A program made the position numbers and the translations under genes. Below are positions 34,679-43,298 of a DNA stretch of 64,000 nt, one piece after another (position 1 is the stretch's first letter; every line of letters begins with the position of its first letter). This DNA is from Pseudomonas sp. v388 (lineage in GTDB: Bacteria > Pseudomonadota > Gammaproteobacteria > Pseudomonadales > Pseudomonadaceae), in the NCBI RefSeq assembly GCF_003935425.1, contig NZ_RHQN01000001.1, positions 855,654 through 919,653 on the forward strand. The letters are read 5' to 3'. The notes beneath the pieces are model-generated. The model worked only from the letters and a program-made list of their open reading frames with translations, was not told the DNA's origin and made no database searches.

Positions 34679-36040
34679 TCAGGCGGCGGTCACCTTACAA
34701 TGCCCCGCCATTGGCCGTCCGATGCCATGATAGAGGAAGCCTTGCGCAGATAGTTCCGCACAATCATAGATATTGCGACCATCGAACAGCACAGGCATGC
34801 GCATCGAACCACGCACCCGAATGAAATCCGGCTGGCGAAACTGCTTCCATTCGGTCAACAGGACCACTGCATCGGCGCCTTCGGCGCAGCTGTACAATGA
34901 CTCGCACAAGCGTAGCTGACCATTGCGCACCGCGTCGCAATAATGCGCGGTGATCGACCCCATCGCCGCCGGATCGGTCGCCTGCACTCGGGCGCCGGCA
35001 GCCAGCAACGCGTCGATCAGCACCAGGCTCGGCGCTTCGCGAATGTCATCGGTGCCGGGCTTGAACGCCAGCCCCCACAGCGCCACTACCCGTCCTTGCA
35101 GGTAACCGCCGAAATGGCCGGTCAGGGCATCAAACAACACGGTTTTCTGAAGCGCATTGCGGGCCTGGACAGCACGCAGGATCTGCGGCTCGAAGCCCCG
35201 CTCTTCAGCGGTCCGGATCAGCGCGCGGACATCCTTGGGAAAACACGATCCGCCATAGCCGCAGCCGGCATAGATGAAATGGGTGCCGATACGCTTGTCG
35301 CTGCCGATACCCCGGCGCACCTGCTCGATATCCACATCCAGGCGCGCGCACAGCCCCGCCATCTCATTGATGAAAGAAATCTTGGTGGCAAGGAACGCGT
35401 TGGCGGCATATTTGCTGAACTCGGCGGCGCGCACGTCCATGACCAGGGCGCGCTCGCGATTGCGCAGAAATGGCGCGTAGAGGCGCTGGAGCACCTCGGC
35501 CGCCTCGGGTTCGGCGCAGCCGAGAATGACCCGTTCGGGGCGCATGAAATCCTCGATGGCCGCGCCTTCCTTGAGAAACTCCGGATTACTGGCAACGCTC
35601 ACCCGCGCTGAAATTCCCCGCCGCGCCAGATGGCCGTTGATGCGGCGGGCCACCTGCTCAGCGGTGCCGACCGGCACCGTGGATTTGTTGACCACCAGAC
35701 ACGCCCGGTCCAGGCATTGCCCCAACTGATCGGCGACCGCCAGCACATGGGACAGATCGGCGCCGCCCTCTTCATCACTGGGCGTGCCCACTGCGATGAA
35801 GATCACGTCCGCCTTGCGCACGCCAACGGACAGGCTGGCGGTGAAACTCAGCTGCCCGCTGGCCTGATGCTCCACCAGCATCGGCTGCAAGCCCGGCTCG
35901 TAGATAGGACATTGCCCCCGGCGCAGCGCGGCAATTCGCTGCAGGCCGGTTTCCACGCACGTCACGCGATTACCCATTTCCGCGAAACAGGCCGCGGTCA
36001 CAAGCCCTACATAGCCAGCGCCAATGATGCAAAGCCGCAT
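34679..36040 (-). CDS. ugd: UDP-glucose 6-dehydrogenase
   Basis: Oxidises UDP-glucose twice to UDP-glucuronate using NAD+. The 453-residue protein has the Rossmann motif GAGYVGLVTAACFAEMG, the segment SNPEFLKEGAAIEDF, the catalytic Cys/Lys region CGYGGSCFPKDVRAL, and LAFKPGTDDIREAPS. The long upstream extension of the frame is not used; ATG 36040 follows GAGGG at good distance and starts MRLCIIGAG. The product may feed acidic exopolysaccharide or lipid A modification. It is somewhat divergent from alginate-locus AlgD (GDP-mannose) in its substrate segments. Confidence 0.93.
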   Translation of the reverse strand: MRLCIIGAGYVGLVTAACFAEMGNRVTCVETGLQRIAALRRGQCPIYEPGLQPMLVEHQASGQLSFTASLSVGVRKADVIFIAVGTPSDEEGGADLSHVLAVADQLGQCLDRACLVVNKSTVPVGTAEQVARRINGHLARRGISARVSVASNPEFLKEGAAIEDFMRPERVILGCAEPEAAEVLQRLYAPFLRNRERALVMDVRAAEFSKYAANAFLATKISFINEMAGLCARLDVDIEQVRRGIGSDKRIGTHFIYAGCGYGGSCFPKDVRALIRTAEERGFEPQILRAVQARNALQKTVLFDALTGHFGGYLQGRVVALWGLAFKPGTDDIREAPSLVLIDALLAAGARVQATDPAAMGSITAHYCDAVRNGQLRLCESLYSCAEGADAVVLLTEWKQFRQPDFIRVRGSMRMPVLFDGRNIYDCAELSAQGFLYHGIGRPMAGHCKVTAA

Positions 36041-36217
36041 GCCCAGACCCTCGTCCTGAATGTGGGTCAATTGCAGCGCAGGGCCATTGCAGGTGCGTGA
36101 CACGAACAAGACAAAGCCGTGACGCAAGATAAGGCAAATATGGCGGAACGATGGCACCGCCATTCAGTCATACTCGGTAGCTGTAACCTTCCCTGGCCTT
36201 ACCGTGAAGCGAATAAC

Positions 36218-36502
36218 ATGATCAGACTTATGTCCCTTATTGCGGTCGTGGGCCTTACCGGCTGCGCCACCGCCTCCAACACCTATCTGAAAAACGGCCA
36301 GCAGGCCCTCAACATCGATTGCTCCGGCGAGGCGATGTCCTGGGCCGGCTGCTACGAGAAAGCCGATGCGTCCTGCGCCGGCACCGGCTATGAGATCGTG
36401 GGCACCGACGGCACGCCGCGACCTGCCGAGAGCGACAAGACGCTGGGCGTCGACGTCGGCAACTACAAGAGCCGCAGCGTACTGGTGGTCTGCAAGTCCT
36501 GA
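36218..36502 (+). CDS. small lipoprotein, function unknown
   Basis: A 94-residue protein with a lipoprotein signal, MIRLMSLIAVVGLTGC, acylated Cys at residue 16, so anchored in the membrane facing the periplasm. The mature region has further cysteines (DCSGEAMSWAGCYEKADASCAG) and ends LVVCKS, suggesting disulfides. The frame is open further upstream, but ATG 36218 is the one that gives a proper signal peptide. It is convergent with another small lipoprotein gene. No function is assigned. Confidence 0.8.
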   Translation: MIRLMSLIAVVGLTGCATASNTYLKNGQQALNIDCSGEAMSWAGCYEKADASCAGTGYEIVGTDGTPRPAESDKTLGVDVGNYKSRSVLVVCKS

Positions 36503-36523
36503 TCCGGCACCCGCCAGGCTCGA

Positions 36524-36874
36524 TCAGCCTGAGATACAGGCCTCGGCGGCATGCTGCACATCGCGGAAACGGATAGGCAGGTTCGCCAGTCGCTCATAGA
36601 CCTTGATGGAGCTGCCACCGGAGCGATTTTCGATGTCCACGACGGCCGCTGGTGAGTCGCTCATCTTTTGAGCGACGATCAGGCGCAGGCCGTCGTGCCG
36701 GGTCTCGACCACCGGCCGGTCACGACTGCCGATGATCTTGCTATTGAAACAATCCGCGTATTCCTGAGGGTTCTTGCCTGACATGACACTCATGGTTGCA
36801 GGGGTATGTTCGATATCCGAGACGGTCGCGCAACCGGTCATCGCCAACGCCAGGACTACCACAGCCAGTTTCAT
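36524..36874 (-). CDS. small lipoprotein, function unknown
   Basis: A 116-residue protein with signal MKLAVVVLALAMTGC (Cys15 acylated). A strong GGAGGG ribosome site precedes ATG 36874, which decides the start. The mature domain includes DCFNSKIIGSR and CISG near the end, one possible disulfide. Only 21 bp separates its stop from that of the convergent lipoprotein gene. I do not recognise the family. Confidence 0.82.
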   Translation of the reverse strand: MKLAVVVLALAMTGCATVSDIEHTPATMSVMSGKNPQEYADCFNSKIIGSRDRPVVETRHDGLRLIVAQKMSDSPAAVVDIENRSGGSSIKVYERLANLPIRFRDVQHAAEACISG

Positions 36875-37040
36875 ACAATCCCTCCAAATAAAGGTGCTAC
36901 GACAAGCACCGGCACGATTAAATCCCTGCAGGGTTGAATTTTGCGTGAAAACCCTCATTTAACCTGCCCTCGGCGGCAATTGGCGCGCCCCGCGTGCTAT
37001 CGTTTTGATTTTTAAGAAAACCGCCGTTTCGGAGCCCCCC

Positions 37041-37346
37041 ATGAAATTCGTACACCAGCGTGAGCATTTGAACGAGGACGACCTGGTCGTCATCGAGTGC
37101 TCGCAGACCTGCAACATTCGCCTGATGAACGACGCGAATTTCCGCAGCTTCAAGAATGGCGGTCGCCACACTTACCACGGCGGCGCCTTCGACCGCTTTC
37201 CGGCGAAAATCGCGGCACCCAGCACCGGCTTCTGGAACATCACGATCGACACCTCCGGCCGCAAGCCCGATGCCAACACCAGCCGCAAACCGCCGTTCAC
37301 CCACTCGATCAAGATCGTCCGCCGCTCGACCTCGCGCCTGCGCTGA
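37041..37346 (+). CDS. DUF1883 domain protein
   Basis: A 101-residue protein of the DUF1883 family, recognisable by the opening MKFVHQREHLNEDDLVVIEC, the central SFKNGGRHTYHGGAF and the PSTGFWNITID strand. In other bacteria this domain is sometimes attached to TIR domains; here it stands alone. Function is unknown. The start is supported by GGAG six bases upstream. A 60-residue gene follows 14 bp later, so the two are probably one transcript. Confidence 0.85.
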   Translation: MKFVHQREHLNEDDLVVIECSQTCNIRLMNDANFRSFKNGGRHTYHGGAFDRFPAKIAAPSTGFWNITIDTSGRKPDANTSRKPPFTHSIKIVRRSTSRLR

Positions 37347-37360
37347 TTCAAGGAGTCTTC

Positions 37361-37543
37361 GTGAATAACCCAGCCCCACGCACCACCAAGTACGCCGTCA
37401 GCTACAAGCTCAACGGTGAGCGCCGCTTCGAGTTCGCCAACCTGCAGTCCGCGTCGGTCGATGAAGCCCGTGCGGCGCTGGAAAAGATGCACGACCAGAG
37501 CGACGATCAGATTACCGACGTGAAAGTCAGCAAGGCCCTCTAA
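37361..37543 (+). CDS. small hypothetical protein (GTG start)
   Basis: A 60-residue protein beginning VNNPAPRTTKYAVSYKLNGE. The GTG at 37361 has AAGGAG seven bases upstream, much better than the first codon of the longer open frame. It appears to be a compact beta-alpha unit (KYAVSYKLNGERRFEF, then a helix with DEARAALEKMH). It lies directly after the DUF1883 gene and 24 bp before alkB. No function is known. Confidence 0.75.
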   Translation: MNNPAPRTTKYAVSYKLNGERRFEFANLQSASVDEARAALEKMHDQSDDQITDVKVSKAL

Positions 37544-37567
37544 CCCTAGCAGGCGTGCGAAACCCTC

Positions 37568-38245
37568 ATGCAACCGCAGGACCCGATTCACGCTACCTTT
37601 GATCTGTTTGCCGACCATGAGCCCTCGCTCCCGACGAGCGAGCGGATCGGCCCGGCCTCGACCTTGCTGCGCGGGTTTGCCCTGGCGCAGGCGCCGTCCT
37701 TGTGGCGCGCCTTGCAGGCGGTGCTGGCCCAGGCGCCGTTTCGTCAAATGCAGACGCCGGGCGGCCATCTCATGTCGGCGGCGATGAGCAGTTGCGGCGA
37801 GCTGGGCTGGGTCACCGATCGCCGCGGCTATCGCTACAGCCATACCGACCCGGTCACCGGGCGGCACTGGCCGAGCATGCCGGACGCCTGCCTCGAGATC
37901 GCATGCGCTGCCGCGACGGCGGCGGGATTCGCGGAATTCCTTCCCGATGCATGCCTGATCAATCGTTATGTGCCGGGAGCGAAGATGTCGCTGCATCAGG
38001 ACCGGGACGAACAGGATCTCGGCGCACCGGTGGTGTCCGTTTCCCTGGGAATCGCTGCCATCTTCCAGTTTGGCGGCACGCAGCGCGGTGACCCTGTGCA
38101 ACGTATCCCGCTGTTTCACGGCGACGTGGTGGTCTGGGGTGGTGAGGACCGGTTGCGCTTTCATGGCATCTCGCCGGTCAAGCCGGCCATTCATCCATTG
38201 CTGGGCGAGCAGCGCATCAACCTGACCTTTCGCAAGGCAGGCTGA
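37568..38245 (+). CDS. alkB: alpha-ketoglutarate-dependent DNA dioxygenase AlkB
   Basis: Directly reverses N1-methyladenine and N3-methylcytosine damage using Fe(II), oxygen and 2-oxoglutarate. The 225-residue protein has NRYVPGAKMSLHQDRDE with the HxD iron ligands, a second iron His in RLRFHGI, and the 2-oxoglutarate-binding Arg pair in INLTFR at the end. The N-terminal lid (MQTPGGHLMSAAMSSCGELGW) is intact. It is not next to ada, so an adaptive-response link cannot be claimed from this window. Confidence 0.93.
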   Translation: MQPQDPIHATFDLFADHEPSLPTSERIGPASTLLRGFALAQAPSLWRALQAVLAQAPFRQMQTPGGHLMSAAMSSCGELGWVTDRRGYRYSHTDPVTGRHWPSMPDACLEIACAAATAAGFAEFLPDACLINRYVPGAKMSLHQDRDEQDLGAPVVSVSLGIAAIFQFGGTQRGDPVQRIPLFHGDVVVWGGEDRLRFHGISPVKPAIHPLLGEQRINLTFRKAG

Positions 38246-38254
38246 AAGCCCGCA

Positions 38255-39076
38255 TCAGCGGGCGGGCAGAATGAAGCGGTCGATTGCCTGAGCGACACCG
38301 TCCTGCAGATTGCTGCCGGTAACTTGATCGGCCTCACTCGCCACCGCAGGATCGGCCTGACCCATGGCGATGGACAGACCGGCGCGCCGAAACATCGCCA
38401 CGTCATTGCCTCCGTCGCCGATGGCAGCCGCTTGGGCCAGCGCAACGCCCAAGTACTCCGCCAGCGCAACCAGGGCCGCGCCTTTATTGGCTTGCAGGGC
38501 AGTGACGTCCAGATAGTAGTCTTGCGACCGCGCCGCCAGGGCCGAGCCTTCGATCAGCGGATTGAGACGGGCTTCCAGCTGCTTGAGCAGCTCGAAATCC
38601 CCGCTGGACGCCACGATCTTGTCGATACGGTCCAGATAAGGCTCGAAGCTCTCGACGATGACCGGCTCATAGCCCAGAGCGTGACGCTCATGGTTGATGT
38701 ACTCGGCATCGAGATCGCGCAGCAGCCACTGGTCGTCGGCAAACACCCAGATCGCCACTGGCTGTTCGGCGAACAGGCGCAGGCACGTTCGTGCAGCCTG
38801 CGGCGCAATCCGGTGCGCGACCAGGATCTGGCCGTCAGGCTGAGTGATGGTGCCGCCATTGAAGGCCACGGTCGGCAAATCGACGCCCAGCGCCTCGATC
38901 ACCTGGCGCATGGCACGCGGCGGCCGGCTGCTGGCGAGGGTGAAATGAATGCCGGCGGCGCGCAACCGGGCAACCGCGTCGACGGTCGCCTGAGCCAGGC
39001 TATGATCGGGGCGCAGGACGGTGCCGTCGATGTCTGACAGCAGGAAGCGGATAACTGGCTGCTCGGAATCACCCAT
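38255..39076 (-). CDS. Cof-type HAD-superfamily phosphatase
   Basis: A 273-residue HAD hydrolase of the Cof/YbiV class. Motif I is LLSDIDGTVL, motif II is TLASSRPPRAM, motif III Lys is in TALQANKGAAL and motif IV is AIGDGGNDVAMF, with the type IIB cap between. Likely a sugar-phosphate phosphatase. Its ATG overlaps the end of zwf by 8 bp (ATGGGTGA), making it the third gene of gnd-zwf-HAD. That coupling suggests a task on a pentose-phosphate intermediate or by-product; the substrate is unknown. Confidence 0.85.
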   Translation of the reverse strand: MGDSEQPVIRFLLSDIDGTVLRPDHSLAQATVDAVARLRAAGIHFTLASSRPPRAMRQVIEALGVDLPTVAFNGGTITQPDGQILVAHRIAPQAARTCLRLFAEQPVAIWVFADDQWLLRDLDAEYINHERHALGYEPVIVESFEPYLDRIDKIVASSGDFELLKQLEARLNPLIEGSALAARSQDYYLDVTALQANKGAALVALAEYLGVALAQAAAIGDGGNDVAMFRRAGLSIAMGQADPAVASEADQVTGSNLQDGVAQAIDRFILPAR

Positions 39077-40601
39077 CGATCTGCCGCCACTCGCGGTCAT
39101 CACGATCCAGCAAGTCATGCGCTGCGGTCGGACCATTCTCCCCGGCCCGATACAGGTGCAGTTCGGGACTCTTGGCCCAGGCGTCAAGGAACGGTTGCAC
39201 GGCGCGCCAGCCGTTCTCGATGTTGTCCGCTCGCTGGAACAGGGTCTGATCGCCGGTGAGGCAGTCGTAGATCAGGGTTTCGTAACCGGTGGAGGGCTGC
39301 ATCTCGAAAAAGTCCCGGTAGGCAAAACCCAGCTCGATGTCTTCCATGTCAAGGGTCGGGCCCGGCCGCTTGGCGAACAGGTCGAACCACATGCCTTCGT
39401 TGGGCTGGATCTGAATGCGCAGGAAGTTGGGCTTGAGACGGTCCACCTCGGTGTCGCGGAACTGCGCATAGGGCGCGGGCTTGAAACAGATGGCGATTTC
39501 CGTGCTGCGGGCGGCCATGCGCTTGCCGGTGCGCAAATAGAACGGCACGCCGACCCAGCGCCAGTTGTCGATCATCACCTTGAGGGCGACGAAGGTTTCG
39601 GTGGTGCTGTCCGGCGCCACCCGTTCCTCCCGGCGGTATCCAGGCACTGTCTTGCCGTTCACCAGCCCGTCGTCGTACTGGCCGCGCACCGAGTTGGCCA
39701 GCGCTTCCATCTCGCTCCACGGGCGGATCGCGCCGACCACCTTGGCTTTCTCACCGCGAACTGCGTCGGCGCCGAAGGCCGCCGGCGGCTCCATGGCGAC
39801 CATCGCCAGCAGCTGGAAAAGATGGTTGGGCACCATGTCACGCAGCGCCCCGGTGTTCTCATAAAAACTGCCGCGGGTTTCGACGCCCACGGTTTCGGCA
39901 GCGGTAATCTGCACATGATCGATGTAATGGTTGTTCCAGAACGACTCGAACAAACCATTGGAAAATCGGCTGACAAGGATGTTCTGCACGGTTTCCTTGC
40001 CCAGGTAATGATCGATGCGATAGATCTGCCTTTCGCTCATGACCTTGAGCAGACAGACGTTGAGCGACATGGCACTGGCCAGATCGGAGCCGAAGGGCTT
40101 CTCGATCACGACCCGGCGAAACTCGCCTTCAGCCTCCCGCAGCAGCCCCGAAGCACCCAGCCGGCTCGCGACTTCGTGGAAGAAGCGCGGTGCCGTGGCC
40201 AGGTAAAACACCGCGTTACCGGTGCCGGTGCTGTCGATCTTGCGGGCGATGTCCTGATAGGTGGAGTCATCGAGGAAATCGCCCTGCACGTAACTGATGC
40301 GCGCGGCCAGCCTGGCCCACAGCGCAGGGTCCAAAGGCTCCTTGCCGCTGCCTGCCACCTTGCTGGCGACTTCATCACGGATGAAGTCTTCCAGCTTCTT
40401 GGCGAAGGCCGCGTCGCTGATCGCGTTGTGGTCGACGCCGACGATGTGCAGGCCATCGTCGACCAACCCGTCGCGGGCGAGGTTGTAGAGCGCGGGCATG
40501 AGCAGCCGCTTGACCAGATCGCCATGCGCACCGAACAGAAACAGTGTGGTCGGCGGCGCCACTGCCGGCGCCTGCTCAGATTGCCCGCGCCCCATCGCCA
40601 T
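39069..40601 (-). CDS. zwf: glucose-6-phosphate 1-dehydrogenase
   Basis: First enzyme of the oxidative pentose-phosphate and Entner-Doudoroff routes, producing NADPH. The 510-residue protein has the coenzyme motif FLFGAHGDLVKR (a GxxGDLxxR variant) near residue 25, the active-site RIDHYLGKETVQN, and FYLRTGKRM. Its ATG overlaps the gnd stop by one base (TAATG) and its end overlaps the HAD gene. No 6-phosphogluconolactonase or eda gene adjoins, so this looks like the gnd-linked zwf paralogue rather than the zwf-pgl-eda copy. Confidence 0.93.
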   Translation of the reverse strand: MAMGRGQSEQAPAVAPPTTLFLFGAHGDLVKRLLMPALYNLARDGLVDDGLHIVGVDHNAISDAAFAKKLEDFIRDEVASKVAGSGKEPLDPALWARLAARISYVQGDFLDDSTYQDIARKIDSTGTGNAVFYLATAPRFFHEVASRLGASGLLREAEGEFRRVVIEKPFGSDLASAMSLNVCLLKVMSERQIYRIDHYLGKETVQNILVSRFSNGLFESFWNNHYIDHVQITAAETVGVETRGSFYENTGALRDMVPNHLFQLLAMVAMEPPAAFGADAVRGEKAKVVGAIRPWSEMEALANSVRGQYDDGLVNGKTVPGYRREERVAPDSTTETFVALKVMIDNWRWVGVPFYLRTGKRMAARSTEIAICFKPAPYAQFRDTEVDRLKPNFLRIQIQPNEGMWFDLFAKRPGPTLDMEDIELGFAYRDFFEMQPSTGYETLIYDCLTGDQTLFQRADNIENGWRAVQPFLDAWAKSPELHLYRAGENGPTAAHDLLDRDDREWRQIDG

Positions 40602-41575
40602 TATTTAGGTTCCTTGTGACCACCAAACCCGAAGCGCATCGCCGAAAGCATCTTGTCAGCGTAAGAGCTGGTCTGGCGGGAGCGGAAACGTGCCCACAGC
40701 GCGCTCGACAACACTGGGACCGGCACGGCCTGCTCGATGGCAGCCTCGATGGTCCAGCGGCCTTCCCCGCTGTCGGAGACGGAACCGGAGAACGCATCGA
40801 GTTCCGGATCGGTCGCCAGTGCTTCGGCCGTCAGGTCCAGCAGCCAGGACGAGACCACGCTGCCGCGACGCCAGACTTCGGCGATATCGGCGGTGTTGAG
40901 GTCGAAGCGCTGATCCTCCGGCAGCAGTGCCGAGTTCTTCTGCTTGAGCAGGTCGAAGCCTTCGGCGAACGCCTGCATCATGCCGTACTCGATGCCGTTG
41001 TGGATCATCTTCACGTAGTGCCCCGAGCCTGCGGGACCGGTGTGAATGTAGCCTCGCTCGGCGCGGTCGTCGGTGGCGCTGCGACCGCGGGTGCGCTCGA
41101 TATCGCCCAGGCCCGGCGCCAGGGTGGCGAACAGCGGGTCCAGGCGTTCGACGACGGCCTTCTCACCGCCGATCATCATGCAGTAGCCACGTTCCAGGCC
41201 CCAGACACCGCCAGAGGTGCCGACGTCGATGTAGTGCAGGCCCTTGGCGCTCAGCTCCTGACCACGACGAATATCGTCCTTGTAGAAGGTGTTGCCGCCA
41301 TCGATGATCACGTCGTCCGCGTCGAGCAGTTCGCTCAGTACCTGGATGGTGTCTTCGGTAGGCGCGCCGGCAGGCAGCATGACCCAGACAGCGCGAGGCT
41401 TGTCGAGGGCCTGAACCAGCGAGGCGAGGTCCGCTGCAGGGGTCGAACCTTCGTTGGCCAGGGCGCTGCGCGATGCTTCATCGCGGTCGAAGACCACGGT
41501 GGTGTGACCATCAAGCATCAATCGCCGTGCGATGTTGCCGCCCATGCGGCCCAGTCCAACAATCCCAAGTTGCAT
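40601..41575 (-). CDS. gnd: 6-phosphogluconate dehydrogenase, decarboxylating (short type)
   Basis: Converts 6-phosphogluconate to ribulose 5-phosphate. At 324 residues it is the short YqeC/GntZ-type enzyme, not the 470-residue E. coli form. Rossmann motif [15 protein letters not shown] opens the protein, with [12 protein letters not shown] for the substrate phosphate and [19 protein letters not shown] for catalysis (Lys and Asn). It is the first gene of the gnd-zwf-HAD operon. A 9-bp inverted repeat lies about 145 bp upstream of its start. Cofactor preference cannot be read with certainty. Confidence 0.92.
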   Translation of the reverse strand: MQLGIVGLGRMGGNIARRLMLDGHTTVVFDRDEASRSALANEGSTPAADLASLVQALDKPRAVWVMLPAGAPTEDTIQVLSELLDADDVIIDGGNTFYKDDIRRGQELSAKGLHYIDVGTSGGVWGLERGYCMMIGGEKAVVERLDPLFATLAPGLGDIERTRGRSATDDRAERGYIHTGPAGSGHYVKMIHNGIEYGMMQAFAEGFDLLKQKNSALLPEDQRFDLNTADIAEVWRRGSVVSSWLLDLTAEALATDPELDAFSGSVSDSGEGRWTIEAAIEQAVPVPVLSSALWARFRSRQTSSYADKMLSAMRFGFGGHKEPK

Positions 41576-41889
41576 GAAAGGTGCTCCTAAACTCGTAATA
41601 AGATGCCTGGCTTGAACAGAGGCCGTCAGGCGTCGATGCCTGCTGGTTAGTCAAGAAAGGCCGAAATCGGTTCCCGCCCTGCGGAGGGACGGCAGCGCAT
41701 GCGCCACCGGATCGTGCATTTTGTCGCGATCGGGAAACGTTCGCGACAATTAAAAATAAAAAAGTTCCAATCTTTTGCAAAAGAAATCAGAATTGATGCC
41801 GATAGAGAGGTAAGCAAGGACACATCCAGGATCGATAGTCATTGCCACGAGCCTCTCTGAGGTTGAATCCGCCATTTGCGAGGTGAGCA
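41576..41889. promoter_or_regulatory. gnd / small-ORF divergent intergenic region
   Basis: A 314-bp region between gnd (minus) and the 57-codon gene (plus). It includes the inverted repeat at 41721-41749 and an AT-rich run at about 41750-41800. No gene is visible besides these. Confidence 0.5.
41721..41749. repeat. 9-bp perfect inverted repeat upstream of gnd
   Basis: ttgtcgcga (41721-41729) and tcgcgacaa (41741-41749) are separated by 11 bases. It could be an operator for a dimeric repressor of gnd-zwf or a terminator hairpin. Confidence 0.55.
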
Positions 41890-42063
41890 ATGGGCACTGT
41901 ACTTCCAGCACTTGCACCACAAACCCTTTATGTCACTATCCGCCGTGACGAACTGCGTTCCCTCAAAGATGAGCGTGAACAGCTCCAGAAAAAAGTCGCT
42001 CATTTGAGCCTGATGTTGCAGCAAGCGCAACTCATCTCCCAGGGCAGTGCCCTGCAGGCCTGA
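41890..42063 (+). CDS. small coiled-coil protein, function unknown
   Basis: A 57-residue gene. The ATG at 41890 is preceded by GAGGT at good spacing and the frame closes at TGA 42061-42063. The product begins MGTVLPALAPQTLYVTIRRD, then has a heptad-like charged helix (RSLKDEREQLQKKVAHLSLML) and ends with a Gln-rich tail. The ribosome site and the leucine spacing favour a real gene. It lies between gnd (divergent) and a GNAT gene (convergent). Confidence 0.6.
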   Translation: MGTVLPALAPQTLYVTIRRDELRSLKDEREQLQKKVAHLSLMLQQAQLISQGSALQA

Positions 42064-42098
42064 CCGCACCGGCATCACCTATCTCGTCACTGTCCCGT

Positions 42099-42123
42099 GG
42101 CAAGCCTGATCTGCAGGCTTGCC
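42099..42123. repeat. perfect 10-bp stem hairpin after the small gene
   Basis: ggcaagcctg (42099-42108) and caggcttgcc (42114-42123) pair exactly around 5 bases. It lies between convergent genes without a T-run, so it is either a REP-like element or a weak terminator. Confidence 0.55.
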
Positions 42124-42195
42124 CGCATTGGCGTTTGCGCCTTCCGGACGCCCTGGCACACCCTCGCGTGATGCGCCGTCGGGCAGCCTGTCAGA

Positions 42196-42687
42196 TCAAA
42201 GCGCCTTCTGCCAGAACATAGCCCGTCCCATGGCCGGGTCAAGTTGATAGTTGTCGAATCCCAGCTTGCGATACGCACCCTGCGCCACTTCGTTGCCTTC
42301 CAGCACCTCCAGCGTCAGCTTGCAGCAGCCGCGCTGCCGGGCGATCTCTTCGACTTTTGCCAGCATTTTCTGACTGATGCCCAGCCCGCGGAATGCCGAG
42401 ATCACCACCACGTCGTGGATATTGACCAAAGGCCGACAGGCGAACGTCGAAAACCCTTCAAAGCAATTGACCAGACCGACTGGCTCGCCGGCGATGAATG
42501 CCAGCACGCTGAAGGCATGGGAACGCTTGGCCAGCTCGATGGCGAGCTGCTCGCGGGTGTCGGCGGAAATCGGTACGCCGCCGCCCATTGCGTCCATCGC
42601 GTATTCATTGAGTACGAATCCAATCGCTTCGGCATGCACCGGATTGGTGTAGCTCGCCTGCAGTACCAGTACCTCTGGGGATTCCAT
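42196..42687 (-). CDS. GNAT-family N-acetyltransferase
   Basis: A 163-residue acetyl-CoA-dependent acetyltransferase. The beta-4 strand LVNIHDVVVISAFRGLGISQKML contains the RGLGIS pyrophosphate-binding loop, followed by LEVLEGNEVAQGAYRKLGF with the typical motif B helix. The frame is open well upstream, but ATG 42687 has AGAGG before it and gives MESPEVLVLQ, a normal GNAT start. The segment AMGGGVPIS is seen in amino-acid and small-molecule acetyltransferases. The substrate is unknown. Confidence 0.85.
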   Translation of the reverse strand: MESPEVLVLQASYTNPVHAEAIGFVLNEYAMDAMGGGVPISADTREQLAIELAKRSHAFSVLAFIAGEPVGLVNCFEGFSTFACRPLVNIHDVVVISAFRGLGISQKMLAKVEEIARQRGCCKLTLEVLEGNEVAQGAYRKLGFDNYQLDPAMGRAMFWQKAL

Positions 42688-43298
42688 TGCCAACCTCTTT
42701 AACGCTTCGATACGAATGGTGCTTTCTGACCCGTGCCCTGCCTGACGCCGGACCGGGCGCACGATTCTATCGTGCCCAGCCGCTAAATGTGCCAGTACAG
42801 ATGCACGAATTTTCGATGCACACAGTTCGCCGGATGCAGCGCGCACCATAAAAAGGCATACGGCCTCTGAGCCTGCCCGATTCCGCGCACCCCGGCAGGG
42901 CGTGTCCACGACCGTGTTTTCACGGGTCAATGGGGTTTGGTGAAACGGCCCACGACCGGTCGTCCGAAACATTGTGCAGGTGATCAGGGTTCCGTTTCAG
43001 TCCCTATGGCTGGGGGTTGGCGCCAGTCAGAGCAGGTCGTAATACCCTTCCGTATCAAGCGCCAGACATTTCCCCGTTAAAAAGTCGAAACTTTCTTCAG
43101 AGCCGATAGGTCATCTGTTTTGAGCGCCTATGCTGTTGGCTGGACACCCTGCATTTGGCTTCTTCGAATCGCTACTCCGCTCTGCAACATCCACTTCGGT
43201 ATCGATCTTGCGTAGCACCCAGTAGCGATCCGGCCATAGGAAATGGCCAATAAGAAAATCAACTGACGCACCAACACAGTTTTGTATGGGAGAAATCG
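42688..43298. other. 611-bp intergenic region upstream of glgA
   Basis: No convincing gene. It contains a stem gcacgat/atcgtgc (42759-42775) and a perfect 12-bp palindrome acgaccggtcgt (42952-42963). The last ~200 bp is more AT-rich and presumably holds the glgA promoter. No promoter could be assigned with confidence. Confidence 0.5.

Noticed and set aside
43081-43130. possible sigma-28 promoter upstream of glgA
   Set aside because: gccgatag resembles a -10, but the -35 at the required spacing does not match.
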